Position numbers and translations under genes: made by a program. Under the pieces are notes generated by a model. The model was not told where the DNA came from, searched no databases, and saw only the letters and a program-made list of their open reading frames with translations. From Fulvivirga ligni (GTDB taxonomy: Bacteria; Bacteroidota; Bacteroidia; Cytophagales; Cyclobacteriaceae), in contig NZ_CP089979.1 in the NCBI RefSeq assembly GCF_021389935.1, positions 248,001-312,000 on the forward strand: a DNA stretch of 64,000 bases. The letters run 5' to 3'. Below are positions 1 to 8,135 of the stretch, one piece after another. How positions within the stretch are numbered: position 1 is the stretch's first letter; every line of letters starts with the position of its first letter.

Positions 1-696
1 AAATCAGCCATCATGAAAAATGACCTGGCCCTACTTGATGTTATCGCTACATCTAACTGGGAAAGACCTATTTATCTGAATAACACATCAATGCAGCAAA
101 TAAGCATTGACTTAAGTCAGTATGCTATTCAGGAAGGTAACGCCTACCGTATATTACCAGTGAAGAATCCTAATCCAAGAATGGATTTTGTAGACACTGA
201 AATAATGTACGATAATTTGGTGAACAACTTCCAGTACAGAGAACTTGACAATCCGGATGTATATTATACTCAAGATTATAGAAACTTTGTACTCAACCAT
301 CGTACAAGCTTTAACACATTAGCTACGGCATTAATTAACGAAGGCAAAACTGAAAAAGCTAGAAAAGCTATCTTGTTCAGCTTGGAAACTATGCCGGATA
401 AAGCGGTTCCTTATGATTATACTGCTACACGTACAGTCGCTTTATTATTCGAAATAGGAGAAAAAGATAAGGCTTTGGAAATAGCAAAAACTATTGGTGA
501 CCGCTCTGTGGAAATGATCCAATACCTGACTCAGGAAGATATAGAGTTAGGCATGGAGCTTCAGCGTAATCTTTTAGTACTTGGTGAACTACAAAGAACA
601 TTAAACGAGTACGGTGAAGATGAACTAGCTCAGAAATATGAAGAAGTTTACAGCCAGATTGTAAGCGGTCTTCAGCTGAACAGAAGAAATATGTAG
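1..696 (+). CDS. DUF2723 family membrane protein, C-terminal part (5' end outside window)
   Basis: This is the 3' end of a larger gene. The frame is open through base 1, so the first Met (base 13) is probably internal. The visible part starts with a stretch of the form LLDVIATSNWERPIYL, typical of the region after the membrane domain in Bacteroidota DUF2723 (glycosyltransferase-117-like) proteins. The rest is a helical, TPR-like tail with no membrane segments, expected to lie outside the inner membrane. The substrate cannot be told from this piece. The gene ends just before a strong bidirectional terminator. The family call is from memory of the motif and is moderately firm. Confidence 0.7.
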   Translation, partial: KSAIMKNDLALLDVIATSNWERPIYLNNTSMQQISIDLSQYAIQEGNAYRILPVKNPNPRMDFVDTEIMYDNLVNNFQYRELDNPDVYYTQDYRNFVLNHRTSFNTLATALINEGKTEKARKAILFSLETMPDKAVPYDYTATRTVALLFEIGEKDKALEIAKTIGDRSVEMIQYLTQEDIELGMELQRNLLVLGELQRTLNEYGEDELAQKYEEVYSQIVSGLQLNRRNM

Positions 697-711
697 GCCA
701 CAGCCTACACC

Positions 712-746
712 AACAAAAAAGGCGAGCAATGCTCGCCTTTTTTGTT
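712..746. terminator. bidirectional rho-independent terminator
   Basis: A 7-bp GC-rich stem (ggcgagc/gctcgcc) with an AAT loop is flanked by an A-run on the left and a T-run on the right. It sits between two convergent genes ending at 696 and 764, so it can serve both strands. Confidence 0.85.
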
Positions 747-763
747 TTAATACCTTTTTAAAA

Positions 764-1537
764 TTACTTTTCCATAATGCAGAAAAGATCTAAAGATTCA
801 TCTGCATTGTCTGATAGAATATAATCTGTATGATGAATTTGGTTCACCAAACTATCATTACTGGTCTTCAGCTTATTTCTATTCACCCTATTCAAAATAT
901 CATAAGGAATTCTCAATAGAGGCGCTGGTAATCTGTACTGGAGATTCAAAACATCAAAACGAGTGATTTTCTGTACACTCTTTTTGTTCATCTCATAATA
1001 CTCCATCACCTTTTCATTTCCAGCTACACCTTTCATATCTACTTTAGAGAATATACTTTTAGCCAAAGCTTCTAATTCACCAGCTTTATACTCCCTGATA
1101 TGCCATGGATTTCTGGTAAGTGTTTTCTTAATATTGGGTGTGGTAATTAGGGCCTTTCCACCAGGCTTCAACACTCGTCTAATTTCTTCCAGGTATAACC
1201 TGTCATTCTTAATGTGCTCTATCACCTGAAAGCTGATGATAACATCAAATGAATTATCTTCAATTTTATTTAAAGGAGGAATATTATCCTGAATGAACTT
1301 CACGTCAGGGTACTCAGCGGTAAGCTGATCTATCACTTCCTTTATTTTATCTATAGCAGTATAGCTATCACATTTATCTTTTAATAAGGTTATTCCTCTT
1401 CCTTCACCGCAGCCAATTTCAAACAAATCACCTTTTACATAGTCTTCAGCTAAATAATATGCCTTTAATAATCGTTGATGAATAGGATTATCTGATGCTA
1501 TTTTGTCTGAAGCTATTTCCGTTGTATAAACACTCAT
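764..1537 (-). CDS. class I SAM-dependent methyltransferase
   Basis: A 257-residue soluble protein. Motif I is seen as EIGCGEGRG near residues 40-48, an acidic residue ends strand 2 (AIDK), and the later FDVIISFQVIEHI and LKPGGKALITTPN blocks match the methyltransferase-11/UbiG-like Rossmann fold. The substrate cannot be deduced. The C-terminal third is charged and has no recognised domain. It is a single gene, convergent with the DUF2723 gene and divergent from the GWxTD gene. SAM binding is well supported; the biological role is open. Confidence 0.85.
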   Translation of the reverse strand: MSVYTTEIASDKIASDNPIHQRLLKAYYLAEDYVKGDLFEIGCGEGRGITLLKDKCDSYTAIDKIKEVIDQLTAEYPDVKFIQDNIPPLNKIEDNSFDVIISFQVIEHIKNDRLYLEEIRRVLKPGGKALITTPNIKKTLTRNPWHIREYKAGELEALAKSIFSKVDMKGVAGNEKVMEYYEMNKKSVQKITRFDVLNLQYRLPAPLLRIPYDILNRVNRNKLKTSNDSLVNQIHHTDYILSDNADESLDLFCIMEK

Positions 1538-1668
1538 GTCATGAAAATTTACAACAAAGTAAACGAATTATAAACAAATACCTTTTACCCTGTTTTTATT
1601 TTAAACGGCAAAACATGTATATTCCCTGCCGCATCTATTAACCTAACCGTTTCCGATAGACATAAATT

Positions 1669-2838
1669 ATGCGCTCACTCATATTCATTTTCACATTCTT
1701 ACTGGTCTCCACTTATTTATTTGCTCAGAATACTATCCGTGATATTAATTTCTCATATAGGTATACCCCAAATTACGAGATAGAAGTCACCCAAAAGGCA
1801 TATAAGAAGCCTGACTTTGTGCAACTAGACTTGAAATTGCTGATTAACAAAGCGGGAGCGACTAAAGATGACTACACTTTCTCTTACTACACTACCACCT
1901 CAGTGCAGGCAGAGTTTAAAGCCGTTCCCCTGATACATGTAGACACAATCAACCATGTTGAGATAAAAGGAGGTCATATGCTCCACCTCAGCTTCCCAAA
2001 AGAAATAGATGGAGAGATTATAGTCACTGAAATCTTAAGCAGAATAAGTGGCAAGAGTTATTTCTACTATTCCAGACCTGCAGCTGATGTTAGTTATAGT
2101 AATTTATTGGCCAATAATTCTCTTAACGATTGGCTAGCCAATGGCATTTATAACATCTCCGCTTCTAATACATTGTATGCATATTATTATGATCAGGACT
2201 TTCCGATAGCGCGGCCTCCTATGCCAGTAAGCACTGACACTCCTGAAATGACCATGACCTATAAGTCTGTAGACAAAATAGATACTAATCAACTAGTTTT
2301 AGGAGAAAAAGGCCTTTATCTAATTCAAAAAGATACCACATCCTCTACCGGTCTTAGTTTTAGAGTTGAAGACAAATACTATCCCAAGTTAGTAAGGCTG
2401 GAAGATTTGATTACTCCACTTCGGTATATCACCACTAAAGAGGAATATGAAAGCTTATCAAGAGTGGATGGAGATAAGAAGAAGTTCGATGCATTTTGGC
2501 TTAGGCTTACTAATTCAAAAGACCGGGCTAAATTAATTATTAAGAAATTCTATGATCGCGTGGAAAGTGCTAATTACTTCTTTACCAGCTATAAAGAAGG
2601 GTGGAAAACAGATATGGGCATGATCTACATTATTTACGGGGCTCCGGATGCGGTAGAAGTGGCTGATGACGGTGAAACATGGATTTACAACGCTAGTCCG
2701 CAGCTTCCTAAACTGGAGTATAAGTTCCTAAATGCAGATAATATATTCTCTGATAAAAATTTTGTTCTAATTAGAGAGAAAAAACATGCGGCAAATTGGT
2801 ACAGAGCCATAGATTTGTGGAGAAAAGGAAGATTTTAG
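1669..2838 (+). CDS. GWxTD domain-containing exported protein
   Basis: A 389-residue protein with an N-terminal signal peptide (hydrophobic residues 4-19 ending AQ). The motif EGWKTDMGMIYIIYGAPD near residues 312-329 carries the GWxTD signature, and the following block ending in TWIY is also typical. GWxTD proteins are common in Bacteroidota and related phyla and have no settled function; the upstream part is probably beta-rich. The stop lies 4 bases before the start of the rlmB-like gene, so the two are probably one transcript. Family assignment is firm, role unknown. Confidence 0.85.
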   Translation: MRSLIFIFTFLLVSTYLFAQNTIRDINFSYRYTPNYEIEVTQKAYKKPDFVQLDLKLLINKAGATKDDYTFSYYTTTSVQAEFKAVPLIHVDTINHVEIKGGHMLHLSFPKEIDGEIIVTEILSRISGKSYFYYSRPAADVSYSNLLANNSLNDWLANGIYNISASNTLYAYYYDQDFPIARPPMPVSTDTPEMTMTYKSVDKIDTNQLVLGEKGLYLIQKDTTSSTGLSFRVEDKYYPKLVRLEDLITPLRYITTKEEYESLSRVDGDKKKFDAFWLRLTNSKDRAKLIIKKFYDRVESANYFFTSYKEGWKTDMGMIYIIYGAPDAVEVADDGETWIYNASPQLPKLEYKFLNADNIFSDKNFVLIREKKHAANWYRAIDLWRKGRF

Positions 2839-2842
2839 AATA

Positions 2843-3586
2843 ATGGAGAATCAAAAGGAATATATTTTCGGCACCAGAGCAGTTATAGAAAGCATTCAAG
2901 CTGGTAAAGAAATTGACAAATTAATGGTACAAAAAGGCCTATCTAATGAGCTCACTAAAGAGCTTATAACTGTGGCCCGTGCTCATAATATTCCTATCTC
3001 TCAAGTGCCTCTGGAAAAACTAAATAGAATTACCAGAAAAAATCACCAGGGAACCATTGCCTTCATTTCTGCAGTAAGATATGCCTCGTTGGACAATGTT
3101 ATCACAGAAGTATATCAGAACGGCAAGGAGCCATTCTTCCTCATTTTAGATAGAGTGACTGACGTAAGAAATTTTGGAGCAATAGCCCGTACTGCAGAGT
3201 GTTCAGGAGTCGACGCTATCATCATACCTAGCAAAGGTAGCGCTGCTATTAATAATGATGCCATGAAAACTTCAGCCGGAGCACTGAACTACATTCCAGT
3301 GTGTAGGGAAGATAACTTAAAAAACACAATCTCCTATCTGCAGCAAAACGGCATACAGATCGTGGCCTGTACTGAAAAGACAGACCACCACATTTATGAT
3401 GTTGATTTCAATCAACCCATAGCTATACTCCTAGGATCTGAAGAAAATGGAGTTTCACCAGAGTATTTAAAGCTGTGCGATTTTAAAGGAAAAATACCAA
3501 TGAGCGGAAAAATCGAATCATTAAATGTTTCAGTATCAGCCGGTATAGCTATTTATGAGGCAGTAAGACAAAAAAGCAAGAGCTGA
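2843..3586 (+). CDS. rlmB: TrmH/SpoU family 23S rRNA (guanosine-2'-O)-methyltransferase RlmB
   Basis: A 247-residue SPOUT methyltransferase. An N-terminal substrate-binding domain (about residues 1-76, with the typical KNHQG block) is followed by the knotted SAM domain with its three SpoU motifs: DRVTDVRNFGAIARTAE, LLGSEENGVSP and IPMSGKIESLNVSVSAGIA. RlmB methylates G2251 of 23S rRNA; assigning that exact target here is inference, since TrmH-family paralogues look alike. It starts 4 bases after the GWxTD gene and ends tail to tail with the guanylyltransferase gene. Confidence 0.85.
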   Translation: MENQKEYIFGTRAVIESIQAGKEIDKLMVQKGLSNELTKELITVARAHNIPISQVPLEKLNRITRKNHQGTIAFISAVRYASLDNVITEVYQNGKEPFFLILDRVTDVRNFGAIARTAECSGVDAIIIPSKGSAAINNDAMKTSAGALNYIPVCREDNLKNTISYLQQNGIQIVACTEKTDHHIYDVDFNQPIAILLGSEENGVSPEYLKLCDFKGKIPMSGKIESLNVSVSAGIAIYEAVRQKSKS

Positions 3587-3611
3587 AATTATAAAAATTC
3601 AGCTCCTTTTT
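3580..3611. terminator. possible terminator between convergent genes
   Basis: An inverted repeat (gagctgaa ... ttcagctc) with a 10-base AT-rich loop overlaps the stop codons of the convergent rlmB and guanylyltransferase genes. A short T-run follows on the plus strand and an A-rich run precedes it. The large loop lowers confidence. Confidence 0.45.
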
Positions 3612-4659
3612 GATCTTTTACATCGGCCACAAAATCTCTAAACTTAGCTTCTAAATCTTTTTTACAAATTAGAAGCACATTGTCGCACTCCGCTACTAAG
3701 TAGCCGTCTAGACCATGCGCAATGATTAATTTATCTTTAGGCCCTTTTACAATACTGTCTGTGGTTTCATAAAGCAGTGCATTAGCTTGTACCACATTAT
3801 TATCTCCTTGTTTATCAGACAATTCGTGTAGTGAGTTCCATGAACCAAGGTCTGACCAGCCAAACTCACCTAGTACTACATATACATTCTCAGCCTTCTC
3901 CATAATGCCATAGTCAATAGAAATGCTACCGCACTGGGCGTATGTGGTCTGAAGTACCTGATTTTCTTTTTCGGTATAGAAAACGTCATTCATTTCCTCA
4001 AAAACCTCGGCCATTTCGGGCAGACTCTTTTCAAACGCTGCTTTAATGGCTTTTACACTCCATACGAAAATCCCCGAATTCCATACGAAATCACCGCTTT
4101 CTATAAACTTCTCCGCGAGTGATCTCTCTGGCTTCTCAGTGAAAGTTTTCACCTTTTTTACTTCATCTGCAGATTGATGATACTGTATGTATCCAAAACC
4201 AGTTTCTGGCCTGTTAGGCTTTAGACCAATGGTAATGAGCTTATCCTGAGCAGAAGCCGCCTCCATGGCCACATTAATTACAGAGCGAAAGGCATCTTCA
4301 TTAAATATTACATGGTCGGCTGGAGCTACCGTGATAACGGCGTTCGGGTCTTTCTGAGCAATTTTATAAGAAGCATATGCCACACAGGGAGCTGTGTTAC
4401 GTCTCATCGGTTCTCTCAAAACCTGATCATCACCCAACTCAGGCAGCTGTAATTTTACTTGCTCAGCGTAAGTTTCATTGGTAACAATATATATTTTCTC
4501 TTTTTCTATTAAGGGCAGAAAGCGATCGTAAGTCATCTGTAATAATGACCTCCCTGTACCCAAAATATCTAAAAACTGTTTTGGGCGATTGTTACGGCTA
4601 TATGGCCAAAAGCGGCTACCAATTCCGCCCGCCATGATTACCAAGTACTTACTTTCCAT
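3589..4659 (-). CDS. manC: mannose-1-phosphate guanylyltransferase (GDP-mannose pyrophosphorylase)
   Basis: A 356-residue nucleotidyltransferase. The N-terminal signature GGIGSRFWP (residues 11-19) followed by RPKQFL is diagnostic of the mannose-1-phosphate guanylyltransferase family. Further marks are VAPADHVI, FTEKPE, the WNSGIFVW block and a late DYGIMEK motif. It makes GDP-mannose from GTP and mannose-1-phosphate for surface glycans. The protein lacks the C-terminal isomerase domain found in longer bifunctional ManC proteins. It follows the KdsD-type gene by about 24 bases on the same strand, so the two sugar-activation genes probably share a transcript. Confidence 0.92.
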   Translation of the reverse strand: MESKYLVIMAGGIGSRFWPYSRNNRPKQFLDILGTGRSLLQMTYDRFLPLIEKEKIYIVTNETYAEQVKLQLPELGDDQVLREPMRRNTAPCVAYASYKIAQKDPNAVITVAPADHVIFNEDAFRSVINVAMEAASAQDKLITIGLKPNRPETGFGYIQYHQSADEVKKVKTFTEKPERSLAEKFIESGDFVWNSGIFVWSVKAIKAAFEKSLPEMAEVFEEMNDVFYTEKENQVLQTTYAQCGSISIDYGIMEKAENVYVVLGEFGWSDLGSWNSLHELSDKQGDNNVVQANALLYETTDSIVKGPKDKLIIAHGLDGYLVAECDNVLLICKKDLEAKFRDFVADVKDQKGAEFL

Positions 4660-4683
4660 GAATGATGATAATATTTTTATTAA

Positions 4684-5652
4684 TTAAATAATTCCTTCTC
4701 GTAGCAGGTCATGAAGGTGCACAAAGCCCTCCACCTTTTTTTTGTCTAATATAACAATTTGACTAATACTATTTTGCTGCATAATGTTCAAAGCTTTCAC
4801 AGCAAATTCACCTTTTTCCATAGTTTTCACCCCAGTGGACATAATATTTTTAGCCACATCATTCATTAAATCAGTACCTCTTTCTATGGCTCTTCTAAGA
4901 TCTCCGTCAGTAATTATTCCCAACAATTCCCTCTCATCATTCACTACGGCCGTAGCACCCAACCTTTTAGAAGACATCTCCATGATCACATCCTTTACCG
5001 TGGTATCACTTTTCACCAATGGCAATTCATTATGGCTGTAAATATCATCTACTTTGAGATATAATTTTTTTCCCAGTGCCCCGCCAGGATGGTATTTAGC
5101 AAAATCATTACTTGAGAAATTTCTCAGCTCTAAAAGGCAAACTGCCAGGGCATCGCCCATTGCAAGGTGAGCCGTAGTGCTGGTAGTTGGCGCCAGATTA
5201 TTAGGGCACGCCTCCTCTCCTATGGTGGCGTTCAGTACATAATCACTCTGCTGTGCCAGATAAGAATCTACATTACTCACTAAACCTACCAGTTTTGCGC
5301 CGGTTCGCTTTATCAATGGTACTAGCACCTTAATCTCTGGCGTATTTCCGCTTTTAGAAAGACATATTACCAGATCGTCTTTTTGGATCATACCTAAATC
5401 GCCATGAATAGCGTCAGCAGCATGCATGAATAAAGCTGGTGTGCCTGTAGAATTGAAAGTAGCAACCATTTTATTGGCTATAATGGCACTTTTACCTACC
5501 CCGGTCACTACTACCCTACCGCTTAAATCAAATATCTCCCGTACACATTGTTCAAAATCATTATCGATAAAGTCCAATAATTTTTTTATAGCGTCAGCTT
5601 CATTTAGAAGTACCTTTTTCGCTATTTTTTGAATATTTTTTGTTACCTTCAA
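4684..5652 (-). CDS. kdsD: KpsF/GutQ-type arabinose-5-phosphate isomerase (SIS + two CBS domains)
   Basis: A 322-residue protein with an N-terminal SIS domain (GVGKSA at 51-56, the HAADAIHGDLGMI block near 77-89, then CLSKSGNTPE) and a CBS-domain pair from about residue 205 to the end (GIITDGDLRRAIERG is typical). The family converts ribulose-5-phosphate to arabinose-5-phosphate, the first step of Kdo synthesis for lipopolysaccharide. The length fits the family. A TAnnTTTG-type -7 element lies upstream on the minus strand. The specific reaction is inferred from family membership. Confidence 0.9.
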   Translation of the reverse strand: MKVTKNIQKIAKKVLLNEADAIKKLLDFIDNDFEQCVREIFDLSGRVVVTGVGKSAIIANKMVATFNSTGTPALFMHAADAIHGDLGMIQKDDLVICLSKSGNTPEIKVLVPLIKRTGAKLVGLVSNVDSYLAQQSDYVLNATIGEEACPNNLAPTTSTTAHLAMGDALAVCLLELRNFSSNDFAKYHPGGALGKKLYLKVDDIYSHNELPLVKSDTTVKDVIMEMSSKRLGATAVVNDERELLGIITDGDLRRAIERGTDLMNDVAKNIMSTGVKTMEKGEFAVKALNIMQQNSISQIVILDKKKVEGFVHLHDLLREGII

Positions 5653-5686
5653 TCTCCTTTTGTATTAGTGGTGTTGGAAAACGCTT

Positions 5687-5694
5687 CAAAGATA
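5687..5694 (-). promoter_or_regulatory. Bacteroidota -7 element (TATCTTTG) upstream of kdsD
   Basis: On the minus strand this reads TATCTTTG, matching TAnnTTTG, about 35 bases before the kdsD start. No convincing -33 TTTG is seen at 19-base spacing, so support is partial. Confidence 0.45.
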
Positions 5695-5813
5695 AAAAAA
5701 TCATGAATAAATGCCCATGTGGGTTTCTATACTGAGTTAAATCGGATATAGGATTAAAGTGCTTGTTAATAATTTAAAATACTGATGATTTAATTAACTC
5801 TTATCAAAAGATT

Positions 5814-7541
5814 ATGACGCTGGTTGAAGAGAAGGAAATTTTAAGGAGTAAGCTGAAAGAGATTTTTGGCTACAACCAATTTAGGGGGAATCAGGAGGCG
5901 ATTATTGAGAACATACTTAAGGGAAAGAACACGTTCGTAATCATGCCTACCGGTGCTGGTAAATCATTATGTTATCAGTTACCTGCACTTATCACAGATG
6001 GGCTGGCAATAGTAATATCTCCTCTCATTGCATTAATGAAAAATCAGGTAGATCAGCTAAATGCATTTGGCATCAACGCTCAGTTCCTGAACTCTACACT
6101 TTCTAAAGGTGAAATTAACCGAGTAAAAAGAGAATGTCTGGACGGATCTATTAAATTATTATACGTTGCTCCTGAGTCACTTACAAAAGAAGATAACATT
6201 GCCTTCCTTCAGAAAGCTAACGTTTCTTTTGTAGCCGTAGATGAGGCTCACTGTATTTCAGAGTGGGGTCATGACTTCAGACCTGAGTACCGAAGAATTA
6301 AAGAAATTATCGGATTATTAGGCAACTTGCCTATCATAGCACTTACGGCTACGGCCACTCCTAAGGTGCAAATGGATATTCAGAAAAACCTGCAGATGGA
6401 AAATGCAGATGTTTTCAAATCTTCATTTAACAGAACTAACCTTTACTACGAAGTTCGCCCTAAAAAACATGCTAAGAAGCAATTGATTCAGTTCCTTCAA
6501 TCTCATAAAGGCAAGAGTGGAATTATATATTGCCTCAGCAGAAAGAAGGTAGCAGAGATCGCAGAACTTCTAAATGTAAATGGATTTAAAGCTGCTCCAT
6601 ACCATGCCGGTTTAGAGCCCGCTGTAAGAGAAAAAAACCAGGATGACTTCCTAAATGAGAACGTCGACATAGTTGTAGCTACCATTGCATTCGGTATGGG
6701 AATCGATAAACCGGATGTAAGATTTGTAGTTCATTATGATGTTCCTAAGTCATTAGAAGGGTATTACCAGGAGACTGGTCGTTCAGGTCGTGATGGACTT
6801 GAGGGTCAATGTCTCATGTTCTATAGTCATAACGACATTAATAAGCTGGAGAAATTCAATAAAGACAAACCTGTGCAAGAGCGTGAAAACGCCAGAATAC
6901 TTCTACAGGAAATGTCTTACTACGCCGAATCTCCGGTATGTAGAAGACGCCAGCTACTGCACTACTTCGGTGAAGAATTTGAAGTAGAAAATTGCGAAGG
7001 CTGTGATAACTGTCTTACTCCTAAAGAAAGATATGAAGCACAGGATTTTGCTCAAATCGCTATTGAAGCGGCCATGGCCACTGAAGAAAGGTTTGGACTA
7101 AACCACCTGGTAGATGTAATCAGGGGTGTAGCTAACCAATATGTAAACTCATATAATCACGATCAACTAGAAGTATTCGGAAAAGGGAACCAGGAGACTC
7201 AGGATTTCTGGAAATCTGTAGTTCGCCAATCTCTGATCTATGAATTACTTCAAAAGGATGTGGATAACATCGGAGTACTTAAGGTATCAGACAAAGGTCG
7301 TGAGTTTTTAAAGCAGCCACAATCTATATTCTTTGCCAAAGATCATGAGTATCTTGATGCAGGAGGTGAAGAAGAAGAAAGCGAGAAAGTAACTCCAATG
7401 GCTGCCAATGCGCATGACCAGAAGTTATTTGATATACTCAAGGCCTTAAGAAAAAAGAATAGCACAGGAGAAAGAACTTCCTCCTTATGTTATTTTCCAG
7501 GACCCTTCTCTGGAAGAAATGGCCACTACCTACCCTACTAA
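5814..7541 (+). CDS. recQ: ATP-dependent DNA helicase RecQ, main part (frameshifted gene, 5' fragment)
   Basis: This frame encodes the complete helicase core of RecQ. Walker A MPTGAGKSLC lies at 44-53 and DEAH at 143-146 within the AVDEAHCISEWGHDFRPEY-like block. Motif VI (YYQETGRSGRDG) and the zinc-binding cysteines (CRRRQLLHYFGE ... CEGCDNC) follow. True homology stops at about residue 548 (base 7457), where the frame changes; the last 27 residues are out-of-frame sequence. The downstream fragment at 7519-8007 continues the protein in the +1 frame. Joined, the gene would encode about 730 residues, the usual length in Bacteroidota. It is either a real mutation splitting the HRDC domain or a one-base sequencing error next to an A-run. 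The core could still have helicase activity. Confidence 0.9.
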   Translation: MTLVEEKEILRSKLKEIFGYNQFRGNQEAIIENILKGKNTFVIMPTGAGKSLCYQLPALITDGLAIVISPLIALMKNQVDQLNAFGINAQFLNSTLSKGEINRVKRECLDGSIKLLYVAPESLTKEDNIAFLQKANVSFVAVDEAHCISEWGHDFRPEYRRIKEIIGLLGNLPIIALTATATPKVQMDIQKNLQMENADVFKSSFNRTNLYYEVRPKKHAKKQLIQFLQSHKGKSGIIYCLSRKKVAEIAELLNVNGFKAAPYHAGLEPAVREKNQDDFLNENVDIVVATIAFGMGIDKPDVRFVVHYDVPKSLEGYYQETGRSGRDGLEGQCLMFYSHNDINKLEKFNKDKPVQERENARILLQEMSYYAESPVCRRRQLLHYFGEEFEVENCEGCDNCLTPKERYEAQDFAQIAIEAAMATEERFGLNHLVDVIRGVANQYVNSYNHDQLEVFGKGNQETQDFWKSVVRQSLIYELLQKDVDNIGVLKVSDKGREFLKQPQSIFFAKDHEYLDAGGEEEESEKVTPMAANAHDQKLFDILKALRKKNSTGERTSSLCYFPGPFSGRNGHYLPY

Positions 7542-8007
7542 CGAAGCTGAACTAGCTCAAGTAAATGGAGTAGGAATGGGTAAGGTTCAAAAATTCGGAA
7601 AAGAATTTCTTAAGACTATCAATAAGTATGTTGATGATAATGATATAGTTACGGCATCTCAGGTAGTAGTAAAATCTTCAGTGAATAAATCTAAAATGAA
7701 GATTTTCATCATCCAGCAGATTGATCGTAAAATTGATTTAGATGAAATAGCTGAAACTAAAGGCATCACTTTCGATCAGTTATTAGATGAGATAGAACAC
7801 ATTTGTTATTCAGGTACTAAGCTAAATCTTGATTATTATATAGATGAAATTTTAGACGAAGAAAGACAGGAAGATCTATACGACTATTTCCTAAATGCTG
7901 AAACTGACAGCATTGAAGACGCTTTGTCTGATGAAGATAATGAAGAATATTCTGAAGAAGAATTGAGATTAATGAGAATTAAGTTTCTCTCAGAATATGC
8001 TAATTAA
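7519..8007 (+). CDS. recQ: RecQ C-terminal HRDC and tail region (frameshifted gene, 3' fragment)
   Basis: This fragment overlaps the end of the 5' recQ fragment in the +1 frame. Reading this frame back to base 7459 gives IAQEKELPPYVIFQDPSLEE directly before its first Met, so the Met at 7519 is probably not a true start. The first part is the rest of the HRDC domain (TNEAELAQVNGVGMGKVQKFG). The tail is acidic, with runs of Asp and Glu, as in Bacteroidota RecQ. Alone it has no catalytic motif. It should be read as part of one gene spanning 5814-8007. Confidence 0.85.
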   Translation: MATTYPTNEAELAQVNGVGMGKVQKFGKEFLKTINKYVDDNDIVTASQVVVKSSVNKSKMKIFIIQQIDRKIDLDEIAETKGITFDQLLDEIEHICYSGTKLNLDYYIDEILDEERQEDLYDYFLNAETDSIEDALSDEDNEEYSEEELRLMRIKFLSEYAN

Positions 8008-8026
8008 CCCTAAATAACCCCTAATG

Positions 8027-8053
8027 AAAGGCCGCTTAACAGCGGCCTTTTGC
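8027..8053 (+). terminator. rho-independent terminator after recQ
   Basis: A 10-bp stem aaaggccgct/agcggccttt with a TAAC loop ends in a short T-run, 20 bases after the recQ stop. Confidence 0.8.
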
Positions 8054-8104
8054 ATTTATATGCATTTCATATTCCAAACCTTACTTTAGGCCTAAATAAT
8101 TTCA

Positions 8105-8112
8105 TAATTTTG
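8105..8112 (+). promoter_or_regulatory. Bacteroidota -7 element (TAATTTTG) upstream of purD
   Basis: Exact match to TAnnTTTG, 23 bases before the purD ATG and just after the recQ terminator. The -33 region has no clear TTTG. Confidence 0.55.
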
Positions 8113-8135
8113 GCGCTACATTAAACCCATTTAGA

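Noticed and set aside
7451-7457. A_AAA_AAG slippery heptamer in recQ, as for programmed -1 frameshifting
   Set aside because: A -1 shift leads at once to GAA TAG, a stop. The downstream homology is in the +1 frame, so the heptamer does not explain the break.
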